A stretch of 64,000 nt of DNA from assembly GCF_026210795.1 (NCBI RefSeq), contig NC_089436.1, positions 4,836,001 through 4,900,000 of the forward strand. The letters are read 5' to 3'. Origin of the DNA: Rhizophagus irregularis (lineage: Eukaryota; Glomeromycota; Glomeromycetes; Glomerales; Glomeraceae). Positions within the stretch are counted from its first letter, which is position 1. Every line of letters begins with the position of its first letter. The notes beneath the pieces are model-generated. The model was given only the letters and a program-made list of their open reading frames with translations. It searched no databases and was not told the DNA's origin. Below are positions 37,972 to 48,620 of this stretch, in pieces. The position numbers were made by a program, and so were the translations under genes.

Positions 37972-38444
37972 TTTAACAAGATGTTTAGACGATGAGGGAA
38001 ATAATAAAATGAAAATCTGTTTCAAGAAGCAATAATTAAATATTGCTTTGTTAAATACTTGAAAAAAAAGTATTTAACGTTAATATAAATCAAGATCGAA
38101 AGCTTTCTTTCCTTTACTAGAAAAAAAATTATTGAATGCCCGCCTGAGGCCTGACACCTTAAAAAAGAGTTGTATCAGAGCTAAGTATGATGAAACATAT
38201 ATCGAAAATTTGGAGATTTTCATCATGTGAAAAGGTCTCCATGAACTAAATAGGGAAAGGATTAACTTCGATTCCTTTAAAGCAGATCAATAATCATTCA
38301 AAACGGAATACAATCATCCCTTTATTAAAAAAAAAAAATTTCATTGTTTAAATTAACAATTTACTTATGCAAAAATATGCATATTAAGCATTCATAAAGA
38401 AATAGGGGAAACTTTATTATAATAATGTATTAAGAGACATAATT
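37972..38444. other. MED12 upstream region
   Basis: The 473 bases between the MED12 start and the P450 stop (both on the minus strand) hold a TCATGTGA motif at 38223-38230 and otherwise only A+T-rich sequence. The MED12 promoter should lie here. Confidence 0.5.
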
Positions 38445-40347
38445 TTAATTTCTTGAGTAAATTTTAACATTATATTGTTTAGTCTTTAAACTAGGAGTTA
38501 AATAATGAACAATATCCATATCTTGATTAAGAATATCTTCAAATTTATATTTTTGGATTAATGTAGCAACAATAATACGAATCACCATCATAGCAAAATT
38601 TTGACCAATACAATTACGTGTTCCAGCTGAAAATGGCAAAAAACAATCTTTTGGTATTCTTTCCGGATTTAACCATCTTTCGGGAACAAATTCTTCAACG
38701 TCATCTCCCCAATATTTTGAAGAATGATGTAATCTATACGCATTAACAGCCAAAGTAGTCTGTTTGGTTTAAAAGTAATTAAAATTCATAACTGATTATA
38801 ATTACAAATTAATATATTAATATAAATAATAAATATATTTACTCCTTTCGGAAAAAAATAATCCCCAATAATTGTATCCTCAATAGTTATTCTTCCTGGT
38901 CCTATATCATAATTGATAGGATGTAATCTTAAGGTTTCGTTAATTACTGCATTTAAATAAGGTAGCTGCTTTAATTTATCATGTGATGGTAATTTATCAA
39001 TATTAAATTCAGGGAATGATTCATCAATTTCTTTGAAAAGAGTATCCAATTTATCCGGATTTTGAATCAATTTAATCATCGTCATTGCTGAACTAAAACT
39101 TGACGTATCTGATCCTGCAATTCTATTTTAAATTGATTATTATTATTATTTGTTAATTGCACATAATGAAATTAATAAATTATCAATATCACACTTACAA
39201 AAATTCAATTGCTTGATAATGAAGTTCAATATCCGACATACTTCTTTCGGATGCATTTAACAACATTCCTAATAAATCTTTTCTCTCCGGATCCTCTTGA
39301 CGACGATTTTTTATTAATGAAGTCATGAACTAAAAAAATATATATATAAATAATATTAAAATATATACTTGTATATTATATATACTTACACGTAATGTAC
39401 GTAATGTATAATAGTTTTTACGTTTAATATATAAGGATCCTGTTTGATAAATGGCTTCAAAAATGGAAACATTCCTAATTTTATCATCCTACGCAATTCT
39501 TGAAATATTTTATGTGGTAATGGATGATTTCCAGTTTCAATAAATCTAAATGAACCACCAAAAATCGTTTCTCCAGTTATATCCAATACGCAATAATGAA
39601 TCATTTCATAAATATTTACAATATTTTGATTCTGATCAACCATTTCATCAAACTTTATTAATAATGGTTTTACGCAGTTATGAATTAATGGCTCAATAGA
39701 ATTCAAATATTTGAATGAGAAAGCAGGTGCTACAATTTGACGCTGTTAACAAAGTAAAAAAAAAATTAAAAATTAAAAAAAAATTAAAATTATCTCACAT
39801 ATTTAGAAATTGACTTACACGCTTTTTATGAAATGTTTTGTCTCTATAATTTAAAATTTAAAAAATTTAACGTAATTTATTATTATAACATTTATTGAAT
39901 TATAACATTTATTGAAATAATAATTTTACCTTGTTGTTAACAATGTCGGAATGCTTAGATTGGTTCTTAGTTGGTCATATTTTTGATTTTTTGGCAAATC
40001 TTTAATGACCAAAATCTCTTTAATCATATCAGGATCTGCTATGATTACTGCCTGTGGCGCAATTCGAACAACCGGCCCGTATTCTGGAAATAATTCATAT
40101 TGTAGCCATTTCCACCTCATTCCATTAGTATGTTTCTTTGAAACAAAATATTTCGTAAGAGCAAAATGTTTAGGCCCGGGTATCATTCTGAGTGGGCTAA
40201 AATATGCTAGATAAATAACCTAGCAAACAAATTCATTTTAATAAATACAATGATAAGTAAAATAATAATGACTTATTTTATCACATACATCATAGAAAAA
40301 TTTGATAGTATAGGCAAGAATAAATAATTCAATATATAGAAATACAT
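38445..40347 (-). CDS. Cytochrome P450 monooxygenase
   Basis: A multi-exon minus-strand gene of roughly 500 residues. A hydrophobic N-terminal anchor (MYFYILNYLFLPILSNFSMM, ATG at 40347) is followed by VIYLAYFSPLRMIPGPK, a proline-rich hinge after the membrane helix. P450 landmarks are GPVVRIAPQAVIIADPD, ITGETIFG, the I-helix AGSDTSS (about 39100-39120), the K-helix ETLR (near 38935), PERW (about 38672) and the haem-binding loop FSAGTRNCIG, whose Cys ligates iron. The main exon blocks are about 40219-39943, 39743-39420, 39330-39200, 39121-38840 and 38760-38445. The first splice site is the least sure, because its best donor in frame is a weak GTGATA. The enzyme should sit in the ER and use a reductase partner. 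Family and substrate cannot be told; it is not CYP51, whose haem loop differs. No break is seen. Confidence 0.88.
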
Positions 40348-40505
40348 CTTGCAAAGAAAATAACATTTTCGGTCTAAAAAATAAGGAGAGAAAATTTTTT
40401 TAAAATTGCCAAACAAAATTGTCAATCTGTTATTGTTTATTGTAACAATCAACATTATTAAGTAATGATGACATACGACATACATTGAAAACTGTGCCTC
40501 TATTA

Positions 40506-41110
40506 TTATTCAAACTGTTTATATATTTCTTCGTCAACCATATTTTTTAAAATCAACATGAAATCTTGTTTATTGATTTCAAATAAGCTCCTTCTAAACA
40601 AAATACCCCATCTTTTCTTATTTTTTATAAAAGTTAAATTATCCAACACATCATGAATATGAAGATATTTCTTTGTTTTTAAATATTTCACTTTAACACG
40701 AGCAGGACCGGGAGGATTGTAAGGAATTTTTCCTTCTACAACGCCAATTGCGGTAAAACCTTTTATTGCTAAGCTTTTAACATTCATTTCTTCTCGAGGT
40801 GAGTAATAAATAATAATATCCCCATTTCCAAGACGTTTGATAGGTGAAAGTTTACCATGGCCAAATTGAGCAAATCCTGAATTTTATAGTTTTCAATTTA
40901 GATTTTTTTTCTTTTAAAATAAATAAATGAATGAATAAATAAATAATAACTAATATATAAACCTTCTTTTATTCCAATTTTCACATGATCATTTGAAACA
41001 ACTCCTATCCAAAATTTCATCGTAGGAAAGAATTCCAGAATATGATTTATTTTATCCCGATTTCTATTTTTATAATGATTTATAGTGCGTATTTGTAACC
41101 TTGTACGCAT
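40506..41110 (-). CDS. EVE-domain protein (UPF0310 type)
   Basis: Two exons (40963-41110 and 40506-40876) give 172 residues. From residue 31 the sequence reads MKFWIGVVSNDHVKIGIKEG, then FAQFGHGKLSPIKRLGNGD and IIIYYSPREEM, with FTAIGVVEGKI further on. This is the signature of the UPF0310/EVE family, a PUA-like fold. EVE domains are thought to bind modified bases in DNA or RNA. This subtype is best known from bacteria, while the eukaryotic THYN1 type looks different. The extra 30 residues in front (MRTRLQIRTINHYKNRNRDK and on) are Arg-rich with few acids and could be a mitochondrial presequence, or translation could start at Met31. The gene lies 158 bases upstream of the P450 on the same strand. 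It has an intron, so it is not bacterial contamination. Old transfer from bacteria is possible. Confidence 0.82.
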
Positions 41111-44100
41111 TTGTTTGTTTGTTACTATTTACAAAGTTATGCATGTCCAAATTCCAAAAGGACTACGCAAGGTGATACAAATGTTTGTATCAAAGATAAA
41201 TGAATTTCCAATTTCAAATTAATTTCTAAATGAGCACACATCAGATATTGGTACAGATTATAGTAAAGTTATTCTAAACTTAATCTTTTTGAATTTCATT
41301 ATTAGATCTTTGCATGTTTTTTTAATAAAATTTTTATTGCGGGTTCACTATAATTAATTATATACCATTCAGTACTTCTTTTCGCGTGAAATCTTGGCCA
41401 GAATTATATAATTGTAAACTCGCGTTGGCCAAAATTAAAAAAATTTAGAACTTTCCAATATAACTCAAATATACAATCAACTACATCATTTTCACAAAAA
41501 TGTCTAAATAATTAAAAATTATAATCGATGTATGAATATAACTCAAATGTATAATTTTAAATCTTTCTCGCATTGTCAAGCAAATTCGCAAAACTTTCTT
41601 AGAACTCGATTATGGAGCACCGAACGACCTGAAAACACAAAAATTAAAAAATTGAGAGACCTTTAGGAAAAAAAGAGGTATTTTGCAAAAAGAACTTACA
41701 AAGGAAACATGGACAATAATGCATGGTATGAACATAAAAAGTGTCTGATGTTATCTGATTTTAAAGGATTATCTTTATCTATCTATAAAAACTTTGTCTG
41801 TTGAAGAAATAGAAGGTAATGAAGTATGAGTTAAGAATTTATTTTATGATTGAAGATTTTAGGTGGTGTAGTATGACTGATGGGTTCAAGCAGTCGATGA
41901 GTTTAAAAGCAATAAATAACTTCAAATTTCATAAAGTGAAGAACAAGATGAGAAAGTAATTTAACAATAATTTGAAACATCATTTTCTAACAATCTATAA
42001 GATTTCAAAGTCTACTAAGAAAACTTTGATGACTTTGACAAATAATCATCTTCGGAATCGCTATTATGCACAAAGAATTTACCAAATTCTTAAAATATGG
42101 ATAAACTTGTATGCACATTTAAAGTCTTGCACGAAGTAACAGTATCTGAACGATGATGTTTGTATAATTTCCTTTTCAAGAACTGTATTCATGTTCGTAA
42201 TCATCTCTTGGATGAACGGGATAACTTTTGTCCACTTTTATCTCATTTTTTTGCATATATACTCGATAATGATGTAAAAAAAATTTTTTTTTACCATAAA
42301 ATAAAATTTTGACCGGATGGACACGATTCTTAGAACTATTCGCCAGTCAGTCTAGCGCACTAGCGCATGCCTCAGCCCCATGTATTATACTAAGAGTTTT
42401 AATTTTAAGTATTTACGCTTGGCCATGATTGGATAATTTACAAGAAAAATGGCCAGCGTTACAATAATGCCTCTTGAATATTAGGAAGAGTCAAAGAAAA
42501 TGTGTTGTTTTATTCTCCCGGTCAAGAACAATATAACAATCACTCCATGCATAAAGTACCAATGGATTATAAAAAACAAGAAAATGAAATTCGGGATAAT
42601 CGGATAATTACCAAATAATATCATCAAATCGAACTTTTTTAATAATGTCCCTTATCTAAGACCATGGTAATACAACAGTGGGTTTTGGCTAGCGTATGGA
42701 TGTTGAAGGTATGTATTATTTCAAGCTCCTTCATCAGCGAAATAGACTTGTCTTCTCATTACATTCGTACAAATAGAGAATAGTCATGGATTGTGTGGAG
42801 ATAGTGAATATGAGAATCCAAAATGAAGACAAGTTATCAGAATGGGCACGAAAACTCCTCAACTCTGATAAGATCTTGATTGTAGCTGATCTGAGAGTTT
42901 TACTATTTGGGATAGAGTACTTTAAAATTTGTTAATAAAGTACAATTTTACATTTATAAAGAAAAAAATAACTGCTAACTGGTTATACAATTTCAACCAT
43001 ATAACTTATCAGAAAATTACATAGTAGTTTATACAAATTTGGATCCCAGTATTATATATATTCTTTAGAATCCTATCAGATTATTAATTAGTATTTTTTT
43101 GCTTTATTATCAGTAAATATAGTTATATTATTATAAAAATAAAATTAATTTGCAAAATCAAAGTTTTTTTTGTTATTTTAATTTTTAAAATATAATTAAC
43201 TTTGATATAATGAATTCTTTAATTTTATTTCAAATTTAAAAATTACAGTAAAAATTTAAAAAATTTAATTAGTTAATTAATTATAATAAAAGATATTTGG
43301 CTAAATATTTATATATATTAAAAAAACTTATTATAAAGTAATTTTATTAACTATAATAAATAAATTTAAAAAATAATCGTTAGATTTATTTTATAAACAA
43401 TTTCTATTAAGTACACTTTCTTTCTATATACATACTATAATTTGATTTCAAATTTGAAATTTAAAACTAAATGCACTTTTTCTATATTTATATATATAAG
43501 TAATTCTGAATTCTGCATCATTCTCTATAAATACATTTATATAATTATTATATAATATTGTTCAATTATTAATAGTATTTAGTCACTTTTAATTTTTTTT
43601 AATTTATTTAAGTTAAATAAATTATTAATAAGTCATAAATATATTAGTTTTTTTGATTTGAAATGTATTAAAAAGTATTTTAAATTTAAGGAAATTATGA
43701 ATTTAAAAGTTTTATTAGATTTAATTAATATTTATTTTTCTATTAGCTATTCTTTAAGTATATACTTTTCTTAAATATACATATATAACCGATTTTAAGA
43801 TATATGCACTTAGCACTTAGAAAGGTATTACTGTATGTCTGTATTAAAATTAAATTATTGAATAATAAGATAATTATAAAAACTTTTTTAATAAATAAAT
43901 TATATAAATTAATAAAATGTAATATAACTACAAAAGGTATATTATAATATCTAATTATAAGATTTAATAATTTCTAATATACTCTTATTATTGTAAAAAA
44001 TACTATAATTTTTATTATAAAAAGTAAATTCTAATATAGTATAATGTAAAAAAATTAGTTTTATAATTAATACATTTAAAAAATTTTTATTTGCATTTAT

Positions 44101-44589
44101 AAGCTAAATAAATAGTCTTAAAATTATTTATAATTTTATAATTATATAAAATCTAATTAATAAAAAGTATTATAAATATATATATTATAAAAAAATTAAA
44201 AAATCATTTACTAAAAATATTTATTACTTTTTTATTATATTAATATTCTTTTTTATTTTTATTTTTAAATTTATAAATTATATTGCATTTATTCAATTAT
44301 ATATTTTAAGCTATAAATAGTTATCCTAATAAATTATATTTTTTTTTCACAAATTTAATCTTTATTAATATTGTGATAATTATATAACACAAACTATCAC
44401 AATTTAAACGCTATGTATCTACTAATAAAGTAACTAATCTAAAAATTTCAAAAACCAACATAATAAAACCAAAATATTTTACAAATATATAAAAATTTAA
44501 CTATAAATTCTATCAATTATACTAATGCTAGCCATCTTTTAATTTTAATTTAACCCTTTTTAATTAAAATTTAAGCTAATACACTTTAT

Positions 44590-45458
44590 TTTTTCTTTGA
44601 CTTCCTACTTTTACTCCCTTTTTTACTTTTTCCTCCTCCCATTACCTGTTTTTTCCCTTCTAAAATTGTCTCATCATTTTCTGATTCACTGCTATCTTCA
44701 GAACCTTTACTACTAACCGTTCCCCTACTCAATTTCTCTTTATTAACTCGCTTTTATCCAATTTTTTTGTCTATCACAACTTTCTCTTTTTTTTTATTTT
44801 AGGCAGTAAACGTGATGAACAAACTTGATTTATCTTGTTATATATAAGGTTGCTGAAAAACTAGGGGGTTTTGGCTAATGACGTTAGCCTTAATTATTTT
44901 TTAAAAAATTTTGAATTACGGTTATAAGATTTTTATAGCCTTAATTAATTACGGCATATAAAAATTTTGTATTACGACACTTTTTTGAATTACGGCTAAC
45001 ATCTTTAGTTTTGGCAAGTTGGCGAAATGCTGAAATGGTAAAACTTTGCCAAAACTATATGAAAGTCTTATTAAAAAGTTGGCAAAACTCTGGAGAAAAG
45101 CGAAACCTGACAAAACTTATTATAAATGCTGAAACTGCTAAAACTTTGCTGAAACTATAATAAAACTATAGTAAAATTTTGGAGAAACTAATCATAAAAT
45201 TTTGGAGAGGTTTAGGCAGGCAACCTTAATTATATATTTCTATCTCTTCAGCAGATACTGAAACCTCTCCAGCAATTTCTTTTTGACTTAAATCCTTATA
45301 AGTACCTTCTATTCTCTTGTTGGTCATATGACCGTTCATGTCCAAATACTTTCTCAATTTATCATCCAATTTTGAAAAATCACCCTTAGTCATCCGTTTA
45401 GCATTAGCTTTTTGTATTTCTTGGAACAAAACTTCAGTTTGTCTATCTTTATTTACCC
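44590..45458 (-). pseudogene. Remnant of an unknown host gene split by a MITE
   Basis: After an ATTAG acceptor near 45459 the frame reads VNKDRQTEVLFQEIQKAN, GDFSKLDDKLRKYLDMNGHM, TNKRIEGTYKDLSQKEIAG and EVSVSAEEIEIYN. It then runs straight into the end of a MITE at 45226, where the stop TAA overlaps the TA target site. On the far side of the MITE a second stretch (about 44750 to 44590) reads VNKEKLSRGTVSSKGSEDSS and a Lys/Ser-rich end, GGGKSKKGSKSRKSKKK. Just before this there is an in-frame stop. Neither part matches a domain I can name. The helical, charged character suggests a former nuclear or DNA-bound protein, but that is a guess. Confidence 0.45.
44847..45226. mobile_element. MITE with TA target site (380 bp)
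   Basis: The ends are AGGTTGC and GCAACCT with TA on both outer sides (44845-44846 and 45227-45228), compatible with a Tc1/mariner-type insertion. The inverted repeat is short and imperfect further in (AGGTTGCTG against AGGTTGCCTGCC). The interior has many direct repeats of GCTGAAACTGCTAAAAC/TTGGCAAAACT and of AATTACGGC. It has no coding capacity. Confidence 0.55.
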
Positions 45459-45566
45459 TAATAAATTATTTGACTATTTTATATTAAATAATATATATAC
45501 TGTATATAACTTTAATAAAAAATATACAGTATATATAGAAGTTTTATTTTAAAAGAAAATAGATTA

Positions 45567-45701
45567 CTGTATTTGCCCAAAAATAAGCAATCACCAAAAA
45601 TAAGCAACATGGCCCGCACTATAACAAATTTTGGTCCACATTATCAAAACTTGGCCGGCATTATGTGCAAAAACTTGTTGCTTATTTTCGGGCAAATATG
45701 G
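45567..45701. mobile_element. Tc1/mariner-like MITE (135 bp)
   Basis: The ends are CTGTATTTGCCCAAAAATAAGCAA and its partner, reading CCATATTTGCCCGAAAATAAGCAA on the other strand: 24 bases with three mismatches. TA lies on both outer sides (45565-45566 and 45702-45703). The spacer is about 85 bases and non-coding. The long inverted repeat and TA site fit a deletion derivative of a Tc1/mariner element. Confidence 0.78.
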
Positions 45702-46840
45702 TAATAGTTATAATAAAAATTCTAGTAGTAATAAAACTAAAACATTTTGTAATAGATTAAATAAAGAAATAGTATTCCACTTATTTAATACTTATAATAG
45801 AGATTATCAGAAATATAAGGTAAAATTTAGAAGTAAAAATTTCAAAGATCCTACTACAAATAGATAAATTACATATAAAAAGGAAATGTTATATTCCATT
45901 ATTATGATTTTTCTTTTTAGATTATTAATAGTATTGCTGGTAAAATTACTAATAAATTTATCTATTAGAAGTAAGTGAAATTACTTCAGTGAGGTGGTTA
46001 TTGGTCAAATTTTAAACATTTCTAGTATATAGTACTTGTATTTTACTTTGTAAATATATTTTACATTTCTGCATTATTATTAATAAACATGATTGCATTG
46101 TTTTTTTTTAAAAAGAAAAAAAATAATAAATGCACCATGTAATTATACTACTTGTAAATCCAATCTAATTTCATTTAAATATTAATATTGACATTTCTAC
46201 ACTATTTGTACCCAATAATTAACGACTTAATAACTAGCACGTGACTTTATAATAATTTTATTGAAAATCTAGAATAAATACAGAAAAAAAATCATGGAAC
46301 ATACTTTACAAAAATCAATAACAGATAATTGATAAATGAAAATGTCTTTATCGGCAAATCATAACTAAGCAAATAGGGGATTTCTGGGAAATGTATTGTT
46401 ATAATCAATATTTAGACATTATTATAAACATAACTTTATGAGACCAAGAAAGTACATACAATTAAGAATATTGAGAAATGTAGAATCTGTCGTGAAGAAT
46501 CACCGTAACATTGTTAAAAAAAAAATAATAATAATAAATATAAACAAATATTAGGGTTATATCGACAAATAACAAATCACACATACCTTAAATATATTAT
46601 CTTTTGTCATCATGTGTTTTATTAAATCCAAAATGCTATTTTTCTAGATTAACAATATCTGCATAAAAAATATAATATCTACAACCCTGTTTTTAGACAC
46701 TGTAATAAAACATTTAGAAATAAAACAAAACTAAAGAGAGTATAAATGCAATAAATTCAATAACAATTATTCTTCCTATAAATATCCTGTTGAATTGGAA
46801 AGAAATTGTAAGTACTAAATTTATTTGCCAAATACTAAAC

Positions 46841-48299
46841 TTACGACCGACGCCTTCCCCTACTCCTTTCCATAATTCTCATTCTTGCTTGTGCATCTTC
46901 TTGAGAAACTGTTTTATAATATAGTGTAGGTTTTGTAGAAGTTTTTGAAAAAAGAGTGTCTAATGATATAACTCTAACGTTAGATATAGGTTGTGATTGT
47001 GATGCTGGAATCGGAAAACGGATCGCATTTTCAATTCCCACTATAGTTAGTTTTAAAATAAGGTTTATATTTTATCAAAGGATAACGCGAATAAGTAATT
47101 AATTAAAAAATACATTACAATTGCTGCTCCCGTTAAGTCTCTTATCCCTTGCCTCGCGCAAAGCTCCGTTTCCGCTTTTTGCCGATTTTTCTTCTGCTTC
47201 GGCAATTAATTCTTGTGCCCGTTCAAAAGTTAAAAATTCAAGTTCAAGAGGCCGACCAGTCTCAGGCGGAAAGATAATATGCCAGAGTGTCTCTCGTGCA
47301 GAAATAGCCGATTCTGATGTTTCAAACTTAACAAATTGAAATATGATTACAAATTATTCAATATATATATATATAAAAATTAATTCTCATTTGAGTAATT
47401 TAATTTACTTTAACATAACAATGAGTTTTAATTTTGTCCATCCAAAAATATTCGATTCTACCAAATTGTTCTAGCAAGTCCCTAACCATAGGAATTGTCA
47501 AAGGCCGAACAAAATTTTTAATGTGAAGAGTTGAAGTTGGTTCATGCTGGGAAGAAGGAACTGTAAAATCATAGATTATTATTTGTTATTTAATAAATAA
47601 AATACAATTAAACCTACAATAATATCTTACTATTTCGCATTTGTTCAGAAGCTTCTATCTCTCCATCTATATCAGCATCTTCCTCCTTAATAATTCGATC
47701 GAAAGTAAAAAAGAAATTAGCGAATGAAAAACACATCTCTTTAAATTATCAGAATTAAATTAACTTTGTACTCAACCTTTTGAGAAGAGTTATCATAATT
47801 CTGGCCATTATTCGGTTTTTCTGTACCATCATGTTCTGTTGGAGACTGAGTAACATTAAGTATTTCCTAAAACAATATAAAGATATAAATTCTACTGGTT
47901 ACATATCTAATATGTTTAAATTTTGATTTACCTTCAAACTTTCAGTTGTAATGGAATCATCAAATTCATCTACATCAACATTTTCGTTTTTTTTAGGTGG
48001 TAACGATGACAAAGTTTTTGGATCATCCACACTTTTCCGATGTGTTTTTAATACTCTTCTTGGTCTTTTTAATTCTTCATTCAATTGATTATCTACATGT
48101 ACTGTGCTCTCCACGGTTGTTGTAGTGTCTAAATTTTCCGAATCTGTTAATAAATAATTTAATTAATTATCTAAAAATTTTCATATTAAGCTTTTTATTT
48201 AAACAACAAAGACCAACTCAAATAAGCATTGTAAGTAAATTATTGCATAAGTTACTCGCGTTAATAGAATGAAAAAGGCAAACCTTTAGAATCTTGCAT
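46841..48299 (-). CDS. Acinus-like RRM protein of the ASAP/EJC complex
   Basis: About seven exons on the minus strand, from ATG at 48299 (MQDSK) to the stop at 46841. The N-terminal third is acidic and basic low-complexity sequence (KRPRRVLKTHRKS, KKNENVDVDEFDDS). An RRM-like fold follows: LHIKNFVRPLTIPMVRDLLE, FGRIEYFWMDKIKTHCYV and FVKFETSESAISARETLWHI (about 47560-47220). Near the end comes the RNPS1-SAP18-binding (RSB) motif, SLDTLFSKTSTKPTLYYKTV, then an Arg-rich tail RSRGRRRS. This order of RRM then RSB motif is that of Acinus, which with RNPS1 and SAP18 forms the ASAP complex on the exon junction complex and affects splicing. Animal Acinus has an N-terminal SAP domain; none is visible here. 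The gene lies head to head with the U5-40K gene. It appears intact. Confidence 0.85.
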
Positions 48300-48620
48300 T
48301 ATTCTTAGTTTTCGATTGCTAAAATAATTATTTTTATTTACAGTATAGATCGTTTTATCGAATATATTTATATATCTGGAAAGAATAAGAAAAGTAAGAA
48401 AAAAAGCACAGGTTTAATAAAAAAATGATACTTGTATTTTATAATTTTAGTACTTAATTTCACGCGAATAATATAACTTTCATTAAACCTTAAACGTGAC
48501 TATCTTAGTTACCTAATAATCACATGATTCGACATTTCTTATCAAACGTTGTAAAAAAACCGTTGAAACTATTTCAACGTAAAAATCGTCAAACTTTATT
48601 GTAAAAAACCGTTTGAAACA
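48300..48620. promoter_or_regulatory. Divergent promoter between Acinus-like and U5-40K genes
   Basis: Only 321 bases separate the two start codons, so both promoters must share this stretch. It holds TCACATGA at 48520-48527 (94 bases before the U5-40K start, about 220 before the Acinus start). It also holds a cluster of AACGTT/AACCGTTGAAAC/CAACG repeats at about 48545-48620. Both genes act in pre-mRNA splicing, so shared control is plausible. Confidence 0.6.

Larger units (their letters stand above)
41111..46840. other. A+T-rich gene desert of about 5.7 kb
   Basis: No intact gene is seen. Roughly 43000-44560 is almost pure A and T, with runs of TTTAAT, TATATA and AAATTT. At 42300-42420 a short G+C-richer patch (CGCACTAGCGCATGCCTCAGCC) stands out. 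A MITE at 44847-45226, a gene remnant at 44590-45458 and a second MITE at 45567-45701 lie in the right part. Confidence 0.55.

Noticed and set aside
43000-44560. Nuclear copy of mitochondrial DNA
   Set aside because: High A+T alone suggested it, but no mitochondrial gene, tRNA or rRNA piece can be recognised.
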